Positions 7,392 through 14,208 of a stretch of 16,408 nt of DNA are shown here, one piece after another (positions within the stretch are counted from its first letter, which is position 1; each line of letters starts with the position of its first letter). Both the position numbers and the translations under genes were made by a program. The stretch is taken from assembly GCA_020697025.1 (NCBI GenBank), contig JAJFBO010000005.1, positions 1 through 16,408 on the forward strand. The letters run 5' to 3'. This stretch comes from Burkholderiales bacterium (lineage in GTDB: Bacteria > Pseudomonadota > Gammaproteobacteria > Burkholderiales > UBA11063). The notes beneath the pieces were generated by a model. The model was given only the letters and a program-made list of their open reading frames with translations, searched no databases and was not told the origin of the DNA.

Positions 7392-8012
7392 TCAAATATA
7401 ATAAGTGATTTTTGTCATGGCTTTAGATGTCAGGCTCATAATTTTTCGAACTGGGGGCGGCAAACTGGTAGCTCCGTAATTATTTGCCATATCTTCATGA
7501 TGGGCTTCATCCTCCTTCATTTGCTGTAATATAGCCCGGCTTTTATTATCTGCAACAGGTAATTGTTCCAAATGGCTGGCTAAATGAGCGCCAACCTGAC
7601 GTTCCGTCTCAGCTAAAAACCCTAAATTCCATTTATCACCAACTATCCCGGCACTAATTCCCATGACTAAGCTTCCAACATAAAATAATGGATTTAAAAA
7701 GCTGGTGCGCCCGCCTAGTTCAAGTATCCTATGCTCCGTCCAGGCCAGATGCTCTATTTCTTCAAAAGCAGCATTCTGAAACTTTTCGGCATGAGATTTA
7801 TCCCGGGCAGTCAGCGCCTGGCCCTGATATAAGCCCTGAGCACACACCTCGCCACAATGATTGACCCGCATCAAACCCAAAACATGCTTTCTTTGTGCAA
7901 CAGATAATACACCTTCTTCGATTATCTCATCTGGATGTACTCGCTTTGAAGTAGCCGGGGTAAATAAAGTTTTAATCATTTTATCCACTTCAATAATAAT
8001 TTTATCTAACAT
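7392..8012 (-). CDS. coq7: 2-polyprenyl-3-methyl-6-methoxy-1,4-benzoquinol hydroxylase (Coq7)
   Basis: A 206-residue carboxylate-bridged di-iron enzyme. It inserts the hydroxyl at ring position 6 (C5 in other numbering) of demethoxyubiquinone, the last hydroxylation of ubiquinone synthesis, at the inner membrane. Iron ligands are visible as Glu55 (NHCGEV), the Glu85-x-x-His88 pair (EEIEH), Glu137 in AETERQVGAHL, and Glu169-x-x-His172 (EDEAHHE). FYVGSLVMGISAGIVGDKWNLGFLAETE in the middle is typical. Length is normal for bacterial Coq7. The ATG at 8012 has AGGA 10 nt upstream; Met12 is an alternative start. It is divergent from ppa across a 170-bp gap with an inverted repeat. Many gammaproteobacteria use UbiF instead, so Coq7 narrows the taxonomy. 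Confidence 0.93.
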   Translation of the reverse strand: MLDKIIIEVDKMIKTLFTPATSKRVHPDEIIEEGVLSVAQRKHVLGLMRVNHCGEVCAQGLYQGQALTARDKSHAEKFQNAAFEEIEHLAWTEHRILELGGRTSFLNPLFYVGSLVMGISAGIVGDKWNLGFLAETERQVGAHLASHLEQLPVADNKSRAILQQMKEDEAHHEDMANNYGATSLPPPVRKIMSLTSKAMTKITYYI

Positions 8013-8033
8013 ATATTGTTAATCCTATTGATA

Positions 8034-8065
8034 TATATTATTCCCAACAGGCCGGGAATAATATA
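8034..8065. promoter_or_regulatory. perfect 12-bp inverted repeat between divergent coq7 and ppa
   Basis: TATATTATTCCC (8034-8045) and GGGAATAATATA (8054-8065) are exact inverted arms around an 8-nt loop AACAGGCC. It lies 21 bp upstream of the coq7 start and about 118 bp before ppa. It could be an operator dyad or a hairpin in the coq7 leader. No poly-T tract follows on the plus strand, so termination is unlikely. Confidence 0.5.
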
Positions 8066-8182
8066 GTAATTAAAATGTTGCGGTAATTAATAAATTTGCG
8101 CAATAACTATATTATAAGATAAAATCGGCCCAGTAACAAAAAATAAAGTTTATATAGTATATTTTAGAGGAGTAGATTATCT

Positions 8183-8707
8183 ATGGATTTAGAACATTTA
8201 AGCTTTGGCAGCAATATACCTGAAGAATTTAATGTGGTTATTGAGATTCCGGCTAATTCTGCACCAGTTAAATACGAAATGGATAAAGACTCAGGTGCAA
8301 TTTTTGTTGACCGTTTTGTAGGCACCGGTATGTCATATCCGGCTAATTACGGGTTTATTCCGCATACTTTATCTGAAGATGGAGACCCTGCAGATGTACT
8401 AGTCATTACTCCATTTCCTTTAGTACATGGGTGTGTTGTAAAATCAAGGGCCATTGGTATTTTATGGATGGAAGATGAAGCTGGTGGAGATGCTAAAATT
8501 TTAGCTATGCCTACAAAAAAATCCTGCCCGATGTATGCTGATATTGAGTCTTATACCCAGCTACCGCAGCTATTAATTGATCAAATCAAATATTTCTTTG
8601 AACACTACAAAGGCCTGGAAAAAGGTAAATGGGTAAAACTTTCTGGTTGGGGAGATGTAGAAGCGGCAAAGGCTGAAATCGTTGAATCAGTTAAACGTCA
8701 CAAATGA
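8183..8707 (+). CDS. ppa: inorganic pyrophosphatase, family I
   Basis: A 174-residue cytoplasmic enzyme hydrolysing pyrophosphate to phosphate, pulling biosynthetic reactions forward. The family I signature EDGDPADVLV (65-74) supplies the metal-binding Asp66, Asp68 and Asp71. Further active-site residues are in YEMDKDSG (31-38), MSYPANYGFIP (50-60) and GGDAKILAMP (101-110, Asp103 and Lys105). The C-terminal FFEHYKGLEKGKWVKLSGW is typical. Length equals the E. coli enzyme class (about 175). A strong ribosome binding site, AGAGGAG (8166-8172), precedes the ATG. It is followed 39 bp later by a DUF4149-like membrane gene, probably co-transcribed. Confidence 0.95.
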   Translation: MDLEHLSFGSNIPEEFNVVIEIPANSAPVKYEMDKDSGAIFVDRFVGTGMSYPANYGFIPHTLSEDGDPADVLVITPFPLVHGCVVKSRAIGILWMEDEAGGDAKILAMPTKKSCPMYADIESYTQLPQLLIDQIKYFFEHYKGLEKGKWVKLSGWGDVEAAKAEIVESVKRHK

Positions 8708-8746
8708 AAATAAAGCGAAAGCTGAGTTTATGCGGGATTAGCACAA

Positions 8747-9283
8747 ATGGCAAATAATAATAGTGCAGCTAAAAAATCTCCGGCAAAATCCCGCTCCCCG
8801 GCTAAACTAAAACAAAATGCAATTGAGAATAGCCGGGAAATTGTTAGTATCCATCAGTTAAGTAAAATCGCTATGACTTTTTGGTTAGGCGGAAGCTGGA
8901 TGACTATAGCGGTTATTTTTCCAATCTTATTTAAAGCGCTGGACCAAATAACTGCCTCTAATATCGCTGGGCAAATATTAAACCTGAATGCTTATATTGG
9001 CATAATTTGTCTTATTATGGCAATGATAGAAGTTATTGTCAATCATAAGCTGTCAATTTTAAAAACCAAACGCTTTTGGTATATTATCAGTATTGCTTGT
9101 ATTTTAGTTATAAATTACTTCACTATTTTCCCGGTTATATACAATTTACGCCAGCGCTTGTCCGGTATTGCTCATCAAATTATTTCCATACAAACTAATG
9201 TTTTTGATTTTTGGCATTCCTTATCTGCTCTGGCTTTCGCTGCAACCTGCATATTAGGTGTATTATACCTCGTTGATATGTAA
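8747..9283 (+). CDS. DUF4149-like four-helix membrane protein with basic N-terminal tail
   Basis: A 178-residue protein with about four hydrophobic segments (roughly 40-60, 80-98, 110-130 and 155-176). The sequence MTFWLGGSWMTIAVIFPILFKALDQITASNIAGQIL resembles the DUF4149/TMEM205-like family, for which no biochemical role is established. The first 24 residues are unusual: a hydrophilic, lysine-rich stretch with AKKSPAKSRSPAKLK, reminiscent of the S/P-A-K repeats of histone H1-like tails. It would lie in the cytoplasm and could touch nucleic acid or lipid head groups, but this is speculation. It probably shares the ppa transcript; its own ribosome binding site is poor. Confidence 0.7.
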   Translation: MANNNSAAKKSPAKSRSPAKLKQNAIENSREIVSIHQLSKIAMTFWLGGSWMTIAVIFPILFKALDQITASNIAGQILNLNAYIGIICLIMAMIEVIVNHKLSILKTKRFWYIISIACILVINYFTIFPVIYNLRQRLSGIAHQIISIQTNVFDFWHSLSALAFAATCILGVLYLVDM

Positions 9284-9320
9284 AACCATCTTTTCATATA
9301 TTCTTTTCAAGATTAAAATT

Positions 9321-9355
9321 TAATTACGTAGCACCTTTTAATTGCGTAGCACCTT
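9321..9355 (+). repeat. two tandem 17-bp copies, TAATTRCGTAGCACCTT
   Basis: TAATTACGTAGCACCTT (9321-9337) and TAATTGCGTAGCACCTT (9339-9355) differ at one base and are spaced 18 bp. They sit between the DUF4149-like gene and the IS left end. They could be a small duplication or twin binding sites. No gene is seen in 9284-9450. Confidence 0.6.
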
Positions 9356-9374
9356 ATTTGAAATAAACAATAAA

Positions 9375-9408
9375 TATAGTTAACTCATAAACAAGTTACC
9401 CTTTATTT
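9375..9408 (+). repeat. left terminal inverted repeat (34 bp) of IS630 element
   Basis: This 34-bp segment, starting TATAGTTAACTCATAAACAA, is repeated in inverted orientation at 11150-11183 with 31 of 34 positions equal, and more loosely at 10312-10337. It lies 42 bp before the transposase start. Confidence 0.7.
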
Positions 9409-9450
9409 AAAATATGTTAAAGTATTGATTTTATGTTATGAAATATTATT

Positions 9451-10332
9451 ATGTACGCCTACTCCCAAGATCTTCGAGATAAAGTAATCATATTATATAA
9501 AACTGGTAAATACAAACAATTAGATATATCAAACTTACTAAGCATAAGTTACAAAACAATAAAGACTTGGATTAAACAATATCGGGAAACAGGTAATTGC
9601 AACTTGATTAAGCCCGTAAAAATTGGTCGCAAGCGTAAGTTTGATGACAAGCAACAAGTATTGGCACACCTACAAATTAATCCCGATGCATCAGGTAAAG
9701 AAATGCGGGAAGCCCTGGCTCCCGGGATTTCGGGTACAGCTTTTTACAATTCATTATCCCGGATGGGAATTACATATAAAAAAGAGGTAAAATACAAGAA
9801 GCGCTACCAAGTAAAGCGTAAGGAGTTTCTAGCACAAATTAAAGATATTGATATCAATAACTTAGTTTATATAGATGAAACAGGCATTGATAATAATATC
9901 GCACCATTAAGAGGTTGGGCACCGTCTGGAGTTAAGTCATTTACTGAGGCATTAGGTTTCAGGACAAAGCGCATTACTTTAATTGCTGGTTATTTCTATG
10001 GTAGTAAAGAGTTGGTAGCTCCTATGGAATATGAAGGATATACTAATACAGAGTTATTTCTCACTTGGGTAGAAAAAGGCTTATGTAAAGAGATAAAACC
10101 TAATCAGGTAGTAATTATGGATAATGCAAGCTTCCATAAGTCAGCTAAGGTGAAGTAGCTTATTGAGAAAGTTGGAGGCAGGTTGATTTATTTACCAGCT
10201 TATTCTCCGGATTTAAATCCAATTGAGCATGTTTGGGCTAATTTAAAAAGGTTATTGCGTAAGCGTCCTAAACGTGAATTAAAGTTAAGTATGGCAATTG
10301 CTGAATCAATAGGTAATATAATTTTCGGTTAA
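9451..10332 (+). pseudogene. IS630-family DDE transposase interrupted by TAG
   Basis: The frame reads 293 codons from ATG 9451 to TAA 10330-10332, with one in-frame TAG at 10156-10158 (codon 236). The N-terminal winged/HTH region (SQDLRDKVIILYKTGK..., LLSISYKTIKTWIKQYRETG) is typical of IS630. The catalytic DDE triad is Asp142 (YIDETG), Asp224 (VIMDNASFHKS) and Glu259 in SPDLNPIEHVW; the last lies after the stop. A product ending at residue 235 would therefore lack the third catalytic acid and be dead. The break is a single base, e.g. from AAG or CAG, and the sequence after it is otherwise intact, so the inactivation looks recent. Suppression of TAG cannot be excluded but is unlikely. Confidence 0.85.
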
Positions 10333-10337
10333 CTATA
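10312..10337 (-). repeat. degenerate inner copy of the IS terminal repeat
   Basis: GGTAAT...GTTAACTATA matches the inverted left end at 20 of 26 bases, including the outer 10 exactly. It contains the transposase stop codon. It is either the original right end of the insertion sequence or a partly chance match forced by AT-rich sequence. Confidence 0.45.
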
Positions 10338-10450
10338 CACACATCAGCTGTCTAATGTAAAATGTTAACTTAATGTTTACCCACGTTCCTAAAATTTTGT
10401 ACGGGTGCGAAATTCAAAGCAAAATACTTTAGACTTTTAACAAAAGATAT

Positions 10451-10482
10451 GGATTTTTTATAAAAAAATTTATAAAAAATCC
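10451..10482. repeat. perfect 14-bp inverted repeat (GGATTTTTTATAAA) past the secreted-protein gene
   Basis: GGATTTTTTATAAA (10451-10464) and TTTATAAAAAATCC (10469-10482) are exact inverted arms around AAAA. It lies 18 bp beyond the stop of the minus-strand gene at 10501. Position fits a transcription terminator for that gene, but the stem is nearly all A-T, so terminator strength is doubtful. The rest of 10338-10450 shows no gene. Confidence 0.45.
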
Positions 10483-10500
10483 GCCGGGAAGCATTATATG

Positions 10501-10905
10501 TTACTGAGGTAGACTAAATTTACAGCTGTTAAAGTTGGTACCACACCCCTTCGAACCACTACCTGTATCTTTCCACCCGTCTCCTGAAAGAACATATTGT
10601 TGTTCTGGAGAAGGCGCATATAGGGTGACTGAATACATTGATGGAGCTTGATACAGACAGCTAAGGTGATCTGCGGTCACTGTACTTTTAGCAACTGGCG
10701 TGGCAAATGCAAAAAAGAACATATAATAATCTGGTAGTACCGGACGTCCAGCAATTGGATTTGGGTCTATCCATTGCTCATTAAATTCGTCATATGCTAC
10801 GAAATGGTTATTCCTGTCAACATATATTCCAGTAGAATCTGGACAATTAGCAAATGAAGTACCTACAATAGCAGATAAAATCAGGGCTAAATTCATTTTT
10901 TTCAT
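10501..10905 (-). CDS. small secreted protein of unknown function, possible IS passenger
   Basis: A 134-residue protein I do not recognise. It starts with a clear signal peptide (MKKMNLALILSAIVGTSFA, cleavage expected before NCPDSTG). The mature part is rich in aromatic residues and Ser/Pro/Gly, has four cysteines (NCPD near 20, LSCLY in the middle, KGCGT and NSCKF near the C-terminus) that could form two disulfides, and has no further membrane segment. It is probably periplasmic or released. It stands alone on the minus strand between the IS630 transposase and a second copy of the IS end at 11150-11183, so it may be cargo of a larger element. The ribosome binding site is weak. TTGATA/TATTCT in 10950-10970 (minus strand) could be its promoter. 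Confidence 0.65.
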   Translation of the reverse strand: MKKMNLALILSAIVGTSFANCPDSTGIYVDRNNHFVAYDEFNEQWIDPNPIAGRPVLPDYYMFFFAFATPVAKSTVTADHLSCLYQAPSMYSVTLYAPSPEQQYVLSGDGWKDTGSGSKGCGTNFNSCKFSLPQ

Positions 10906-11149
10906 TCAAAGCAACTTTCGTAAAAAGGATTAAAGTTAAATAGAATATATTGATAATACATTATATCAATGTAATTGTATCATATTTTTTTATAATATTT
11001 TTAAAAGCTTATTCGGTTTACATGAGAGATTATTTATACGAAAATACTATGTTTCTAATTTCTGGTTGAAATTGATCAACTAGGCTGGGTACCATTTGGT
11101 AATCTTGCTAATTGCGTTAAATGGTTCCATGTAATCTGATATATTCAGC

Positions 11150-11183
11150 AAATTAAGGGTAACTTATTTGTGAGTTAACTATA
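11150..11183 (-). repeat. right-hand inverted copy of the 34-bp IS630 terminal repeat
   Basis: AAATTAAGGGTAACTT...GTTAACTATA is the reverse complement of 9375-9408 with 3 mismatches in 34. Beyond the 34 bp the likeness stops on both sides, as expected of terminal repeats. It is either the real right end of a 1809-bp element or the solo end of another, deleted copy. Confidence 0.65.
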
Positions 11184-11242
11184 AAACCTGGGATTTTTAT
11201 AATTAACGATAATCCTGACAGAAGTTATAAAAAATGTTACTC

Positions 11243-11270
11243 TTGAATTTTATGAATTATATCTTATATT
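11243..11270 (+). promoter_or_regulatory. hslU: candidate sigma-70 promoter of hslU
   Basis: TTGAAT (11243-11248) and TATATT (11265-11270) with a 16-nt spacer lie 36 bp before the hslU ATG. TATTAT at 11267-11272 is an alternative -10. There is no clear heat-shock (sigma-32) -35 box such as CTTGAA with a matching CCCCAT-type -10. Confidence 0.35.
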
Positions 11271-11306
11271 ATAAACATACCTAATTTTGAAAAGAGAAAA
11301 AATCTA

Positions 11307-12629
11307 ATGCAACTTAACCCCCAACAAATTGTTCAGGAACTAGATAAATATATTGTAGGGCAAGCCGCTGCCAAAAAAGCAGTAGCCATTGCCCTGCGTA
11401 ACCGCTGGCGCAGGGCTCAGGTAGATGAGCCGCTTCGCCATGAAATTACTCCTAAAAATATTCTTTTAATCGGCCCTACTGGTGTTGGTAAAACAGAAAT
11501 TGCCAGACGCCTGGCTAAACTTTGCGATGCACCTTTTATAAAAGTAGAAGCAACAAAATTTACTGAAGTAGGCTATGTGGGTAAGGATGTAGATTCAATT
11601 ATCCGTGACTTGATAGAAATTGCGGTTAAAAATAATCGGGACACTGCGCTTAAATTAAATAAGAAAAAAGCCAGAACATTGGCGGAAGAGCGTATACTTG
11701 ATGTGTTGCTGCCTCCAGCACGTCTGGGCACTGATGTAATTGCCGATACTCCTGAAAACCCAACAAGAGAGAAATTTCGTACTATGCTACGAGATGGCAA
11801 ATTTGATGAACGGGAAATTGAAGTAGATATTGCTGCTGCACATATTCAGGGAATTTTAATGGGTCCGCCGGGATTGGAAGATCTAACTAACCAGATTCAA
11901 AGTATGTTTGAAGCAGCTAATACTGAAAATAAAAAGAAAAAGCGTAAACTACGCGTAATAGATGCATTAAAAGCTTTCACCGAAGAAGAGGCGGCAAAAC
12001 TTGTTAATGAAGATGATATTCGAAGCGTAAGTATAAAAAGTGTAGAACAAAATGGTATTGTATTTATTGATGAAATAGATAAAGTAGCTATCCGCAGCAG
12101 TAACGGCGGCGTTGATGTATCGCGTTCTGGAGTACAACGTGATTTACTGCCATTGGTTGAAGGTACTACAGTTAGTACTAAATATGGCTTTATAAAAACT
12201 GATCATATCTTGTTTATTGCCTCCGGTGCATTCCATCTAACCAGCCCTTCTGATTTATTGCCTGAATTGCAGGGCCGCTTACCGATTAGAGTCGAGTTAT
12301 CATCTCTGACAGTTGATGATTTTGCTAAAATCCTGACTTCAACTGATGTATGTTTAACCCAGCAATATATTGCTTTACTTGCTACTGAAAATGTAAATGT
12401 TAAATTTACAGGAGACGGCGTTAAAAAATTAGCAGAAATAGCATTTAATGTTAATGAAAAAACAGAAAATATCGGTGCCAGAAGATTGTATACCATTATG
12501 GAAAAACTTCTGGAAGATGTATCGTTTTCTCCGGCAGATTTTCCGAAAGTTACAGTTAATGCTAAATTCGTTGAAAATAAATTGGGCGAAATCGCTAAAT
12601 CAGAAGATTTATCTAAGTATATCTTATAA
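11307..12629 (+). CDS. hslU: HslU, ATPase subunit of the HslUV (ClpYQ) protease
   Basis: A 440-residue AAA+ unfoldase, close to the E. coli length of 443. Hexamers bind, unfold and thread proteins into the HslV peptidase. Walker A GPTGVGKT is at 56-63, the pore loop GYVG at 89-92, the I-domain roughly 110-240 (shorter in conserved sequence, lysine-rich near 208-216), Walker [11 protein letters not shown] at 250-259, and the sensor 2 region [17 protein letters not shown] follows. The C-terminus ends LSKYIL, like the DLSRFIL tail that docks into HslV. Start is supported by conserved [15 protein letters not shown] at the N-terminus. Unusually, hslV is not directly upstream: 400 bp of non-coding DNA and a mobile element lie there instead. 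Confidence 0.95.
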   Translation: MQLNPQQIVQELDKYIVGQAAAKKAVAIALRNRWRRAQVDEPLRHEITPKNILLIGPTGVGKTEIARRLAKLCDAPFIKVEATKFTEVGYVGKDVDSIIRDLIEIAVKNNRDTALKLNKKKARTLAEERILDVLLPPARLGTDVIADTPENPTREKFRTMLRDGKFDEREIEVDIAAAHIQGILMGPPGLEDLTNQIQSMFEAANTENKKKKRKLRVIDALKAFTEEEAAKLVNEDDIRSVSIKSVEQNGIVFIDEIDKVAIRSSNGGVDVSRSGVQRDLLPLVEGTTVSTKYGFIKTDHILFIASGAFHLTSPSDLLPELQGRLPIRVELSSLTVDDFAKILTSTDVCLTQQYIALLATENVNVKFTGDGVKKLAEIAFNVNEKTENIGARRLYTIMEKLLEDVSFSPADFPKVTVNAKFVENKLGEIAKSEDLSKYIL

Positions 12630-12684
12630 AACTGTGGTAAAATTTGCTCTTATTATTTTTAAATTTATTGAAAGGAAATATTAT

Positions 12685-13479
12685 ATGAAAAAATTATTGG
12701 CTCTATTGATGTTATCTGGAACTCTTATGGCTGGCAATAGTTTTGCTACTCCATACATTAACGGAAAACCTATTGACCCAAAGATTGTTGCTAAAGCTTT
12801 AGAACAAATCAAAAAACAATCGCCTATGGTAGCTAGTCAATTAGGAAACCCAAAGTTTAAAGAGCAAGTTGAACAATCAATTGCAATGCAGCAGGCTCTT
12901 CTTATGGAAGGTAACAGCCAGGGCCTTGATAAAACTGATGCTTATAAAGAAAAGCTAGAAGAAATCAAGCCAATGATTTATGCCCAAATGTTACAAGAAA
13001 AGGCTATGAAAGACGCGGTTAGTGATGCCGAAGTTAAAGCTAAATATGATCAAATGAAAAAACAAGCTGCTAACCAAAAACAGTATGAAGTTTCACATAT
13101 TTTGGTTAAAGACGAAAGTAAGGCTAAAGACATTATTGCCCAATTGAAAAAAGGCGCTAAATTTGCTGATTTAGCTAAAAAATATTCTATTGATCCGGGT
13201 TCAAAAGTAAAAGGTGGTGATTTAGGTTGGTCTGATGGCTCTAACTACGTACCTGAATTTACTGCTGCAATCAAAGGCCTAGAAAAAGGTAAATATACTA
13301 CTACTCCTGTTAAAAGCCAGTTTGGCTATCATGTTATTATGTTAGTCGACGTTAAAACTGGTAACACTATACCAGAATATGATAAAGTTAAGGAGCAAAT
13401 TAAACAACAAATTCAATCTGAAAAAACCAGAGCGTTGTTTGATGGTTTAAAAACTAAATACAAAGTTGAAGTAAAATAA
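12685..13479 (+). CDS. secreted parvulin-type peptidyl-prolyl cis-trans isomerase
   Basis: A 264-residue periplasmic foldase of the PpiC/SurA/PrsA type. It has a signal peptide (MKKLLALLMLSGTLMAGNSFA, cleavage after 21) and a helical chaperone-like N-domain (22-130, rich in Lys/Gln). One parvulin domain at about 134-224 contains YEVSHILVKDE, FADLAKKYSIDPGSK, GGDLGWSD and SQFGYHVIML. A short helical C-terminal tail follows. I start at ATG 12685, preceded by AAAGGAAA (12671-12678); the frame runs open upstream into hslU but that part is not protein-like. Probably assists folding of outer-membrane or secreted proteins. The gap to hslU is 55 bp with no terminator apparent, so read-through from hslU is possible. 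Confidence 0.9.
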   Translation: MKKLLALLMLSGTLMAGNSFATPYINGKPIDPKIVAKALEQIKKQSPMVASQLGNPKFKEQVEQSIAMQQALLMEGNSQGLDKTDAYKEKLEEIKPMIYAQMLQEKAMKDAVSDAEVKAKYDQMKKQAANQKQYEVSHILVKDESKAKDIIAQLKKGAKFADLAKKYSIDPGSKVKGGDLGWSDGSNYVPEFTAAIKGLEKGKYTTTPVKSQFGYHVIMLVDVKTGNTIPEYDKVKEQIKQQIQSEKTRALFDGLKTKYKVEVK

Positions 13480-13495
13480 TTTTACCAAACTTTAA

Positions 13496-13562
13496 ATCGA
13501 GTAGGATAGCCCTCACAGGCTATTCCTCTCACACCACACGTGCATTGTGGCATACGGCGGTT
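13496..13562 (-). ncRNA. group II intron domain V-VI remnant (3' end of intron)
   Basis: On the minus strand AACCGCCGTATGC...GCACGTGTGGTG (from 13562) resembles domain V of bacterial group II introns, usually AACCGCCGTATGCGG...GTACGGTGGTG. It is followed by GAGAGGAATAGCC-TGTGA-GGGCTATCCTACTCGAT, a domain VI hairpin in which GAG/CTC and GGA.TAGCC/GGCTATCC pair, with an unpaired A in CCTACTC about 7 nt from the end, as for a branch-point A. The 3' end would be at 13496. Domain V carries mismatches, and no full intron precedes it, so splicing is not expected. Confidence 0.6.
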
Positions 13563-13587
13563 AAACTAAATCTTTAAATTCTCCATC

Positions 13588-13644
13588 TTATCTTTCATAC
13601 TGCTTAAGCCTTATCCATGAATCCAATCTTATTAGTGTTCTCAT
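13588..13644 (-). pseudogene. remnant of a group II intron reverse transcriptase/maturase C-terminus
   Basis: Just upstream of the intron domain V piece, on the same strand, an 18-codon frame reads MRTLIRLDSWIRLKQYER and stops. The LDSWI...RLKQ..R pattern matches the X/maturase region of group II intron reverse transcriptases (typically LDxWIRRRLRxxxLKQxKR) with an internal deletion. It supports reading 13496-13644 as the decayed 3' end of one intron whose body is lost. Confidence 0.45.
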
Positions 13645-13657
13645 CGTGTCGAATATT

Positions 13658-14188
13658 TTAACTCAAATTATTTTTTTCTAATTGTAAAAGATATTCTTTT
13701 CTATTCATTCCACCAGCAAAACCGACTAGCAGCCCATTACTACCAATAACCCTGTGGCATGGAACAATAATTGAAATGGGGTTTAAGCCATTTGCCATAC
13801 CAACTGCACGAGCTTTATTAATATCTCCTAGACTTTTTGCTTGTTCTTTATAGGATATTGTTGTAGCATAAGGTATATTTTTTAATACTTGCCAGGCACT
13901 AATTTGAAAATCTGTACCTTTGGCAGCTAGTGGTATATCAAAAATTTTTAGTTTACCAGCAAAATATTCATTCAACTGACTTTTTGTCTTTATGATAGTT
14001 TTTTCAGCACTAGTTTTAGTAATACTATTGATAATTTTTTGGTAATATTCACATGTAAGATCACAATCCCATAATACTGCGTGTAAACCTTCACTAGAGG
14101 CTATAAGAGTTAGTTTCCCAACTGGTGATTCCATCTCATCATATACAGCATCTTTAGGCAATAAATTTATACTACGCATGTTTCTCAT
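13658..14188 (-). CDS. ogt: methylated-DNA--protein-cysteine S-methyltransferase (Ogt)
   Basis: A 176-residue suicide DNA repair protein that moves the methyl group from O6-methylguanine (or O4-methylthymine) to its own cysteine. The active site IVPCHRVIGSNG holds Cys144. The DNA-binding helix lies in ARAVGMANGLNP (about 127-138), with FQISAWQVLKNIPYATTISYKE before it, and the N-terminal RNase H-like part starts at YDEMESPVGKLTLIAS. I choose ATG 14188 because AGGGAAAA is 8 nt upstream; an upstream ATG at 14263 would add 25 residues overlapping the previous gene. It starts 20 bp after the Ada/AlkA stop, so the two form an operon. A decayed group II intron lies just past its stop. Confidence 0.92.
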   Translation of the reverse strand: MRNMRSINLLPKDAVYDEMESPVGKLTLIASSEGLHAVLWDCDLTCEYYQKIINSITKTSAEKTIIKTKSQLNEYFAGKLKIFDIPLAAKGTDFQISAWQVLKNIPYATTISYKEQAKSLGDINKARAVGMANGLNPISIIVPCHRVIGSNGLLVGFAGGMNRKEYLLQLEKNNLS

Positions 14189-14208
14189 AATTTTTTCCCT
14201 TTTTAATT

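Larger units (their letters stand above)
9375..10337 (+). mobile_element. IS630-family insertion sequence, core copy (inactive)
   Basis: The element has an IS630-type transposase and a left end TATAGTTAACTC... at 9375. A candidate right end, GTTAACTATA, is at 10328-10337 and overlaps the transposase stop codon. Both tips carry TA, the target used by IS630/Tc1 elements. Over 26 bp the inner right end matches the left end at only 20 positions. A much better right-end match exists at 11150-11183, so the true outer limit may be 11183 (1809 bp in all). Confidence 0.6.
10906..11306. other. AT-rich intergenic stretch before hslU, no gene seen
   Basis: Between the secreted-protein gene and hslU there is no coding frame of note and no hslV. 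It holds a short dyad ATTGATA/TATCAAT (10949-10955 and 10964-10970), a 9/10 inverted repeat GGTACCATTT/AAATGGTTCC (11088-11097, 11119-11128), the IS end copy at 11150-11183, and the hslU promoter candidate. Confidence 0.5.

Noticed and set aside
10361..10384. GTTAACTTAATGTTTACCC as another direct copy of the IS end
   Set aside because: Only two short blocks match the 34-bp repeat, with different spacing; expected by chance in AT-rich DNA.
11088..11128. GGTACCATTT/AAATGGTTCC dyad as a tRNA or riboswitch
   Set aside because: There is no cloverleaf, no T-loop consensus, and a mismatch in the only stem.
12448..12684. N-terminal extension of the parvulin protein into hslU
   Set aside because: The extension lies over the hslU 3' end, and the ATG at 12685 has a ribosome binding site and starts a perfect signal peptide.
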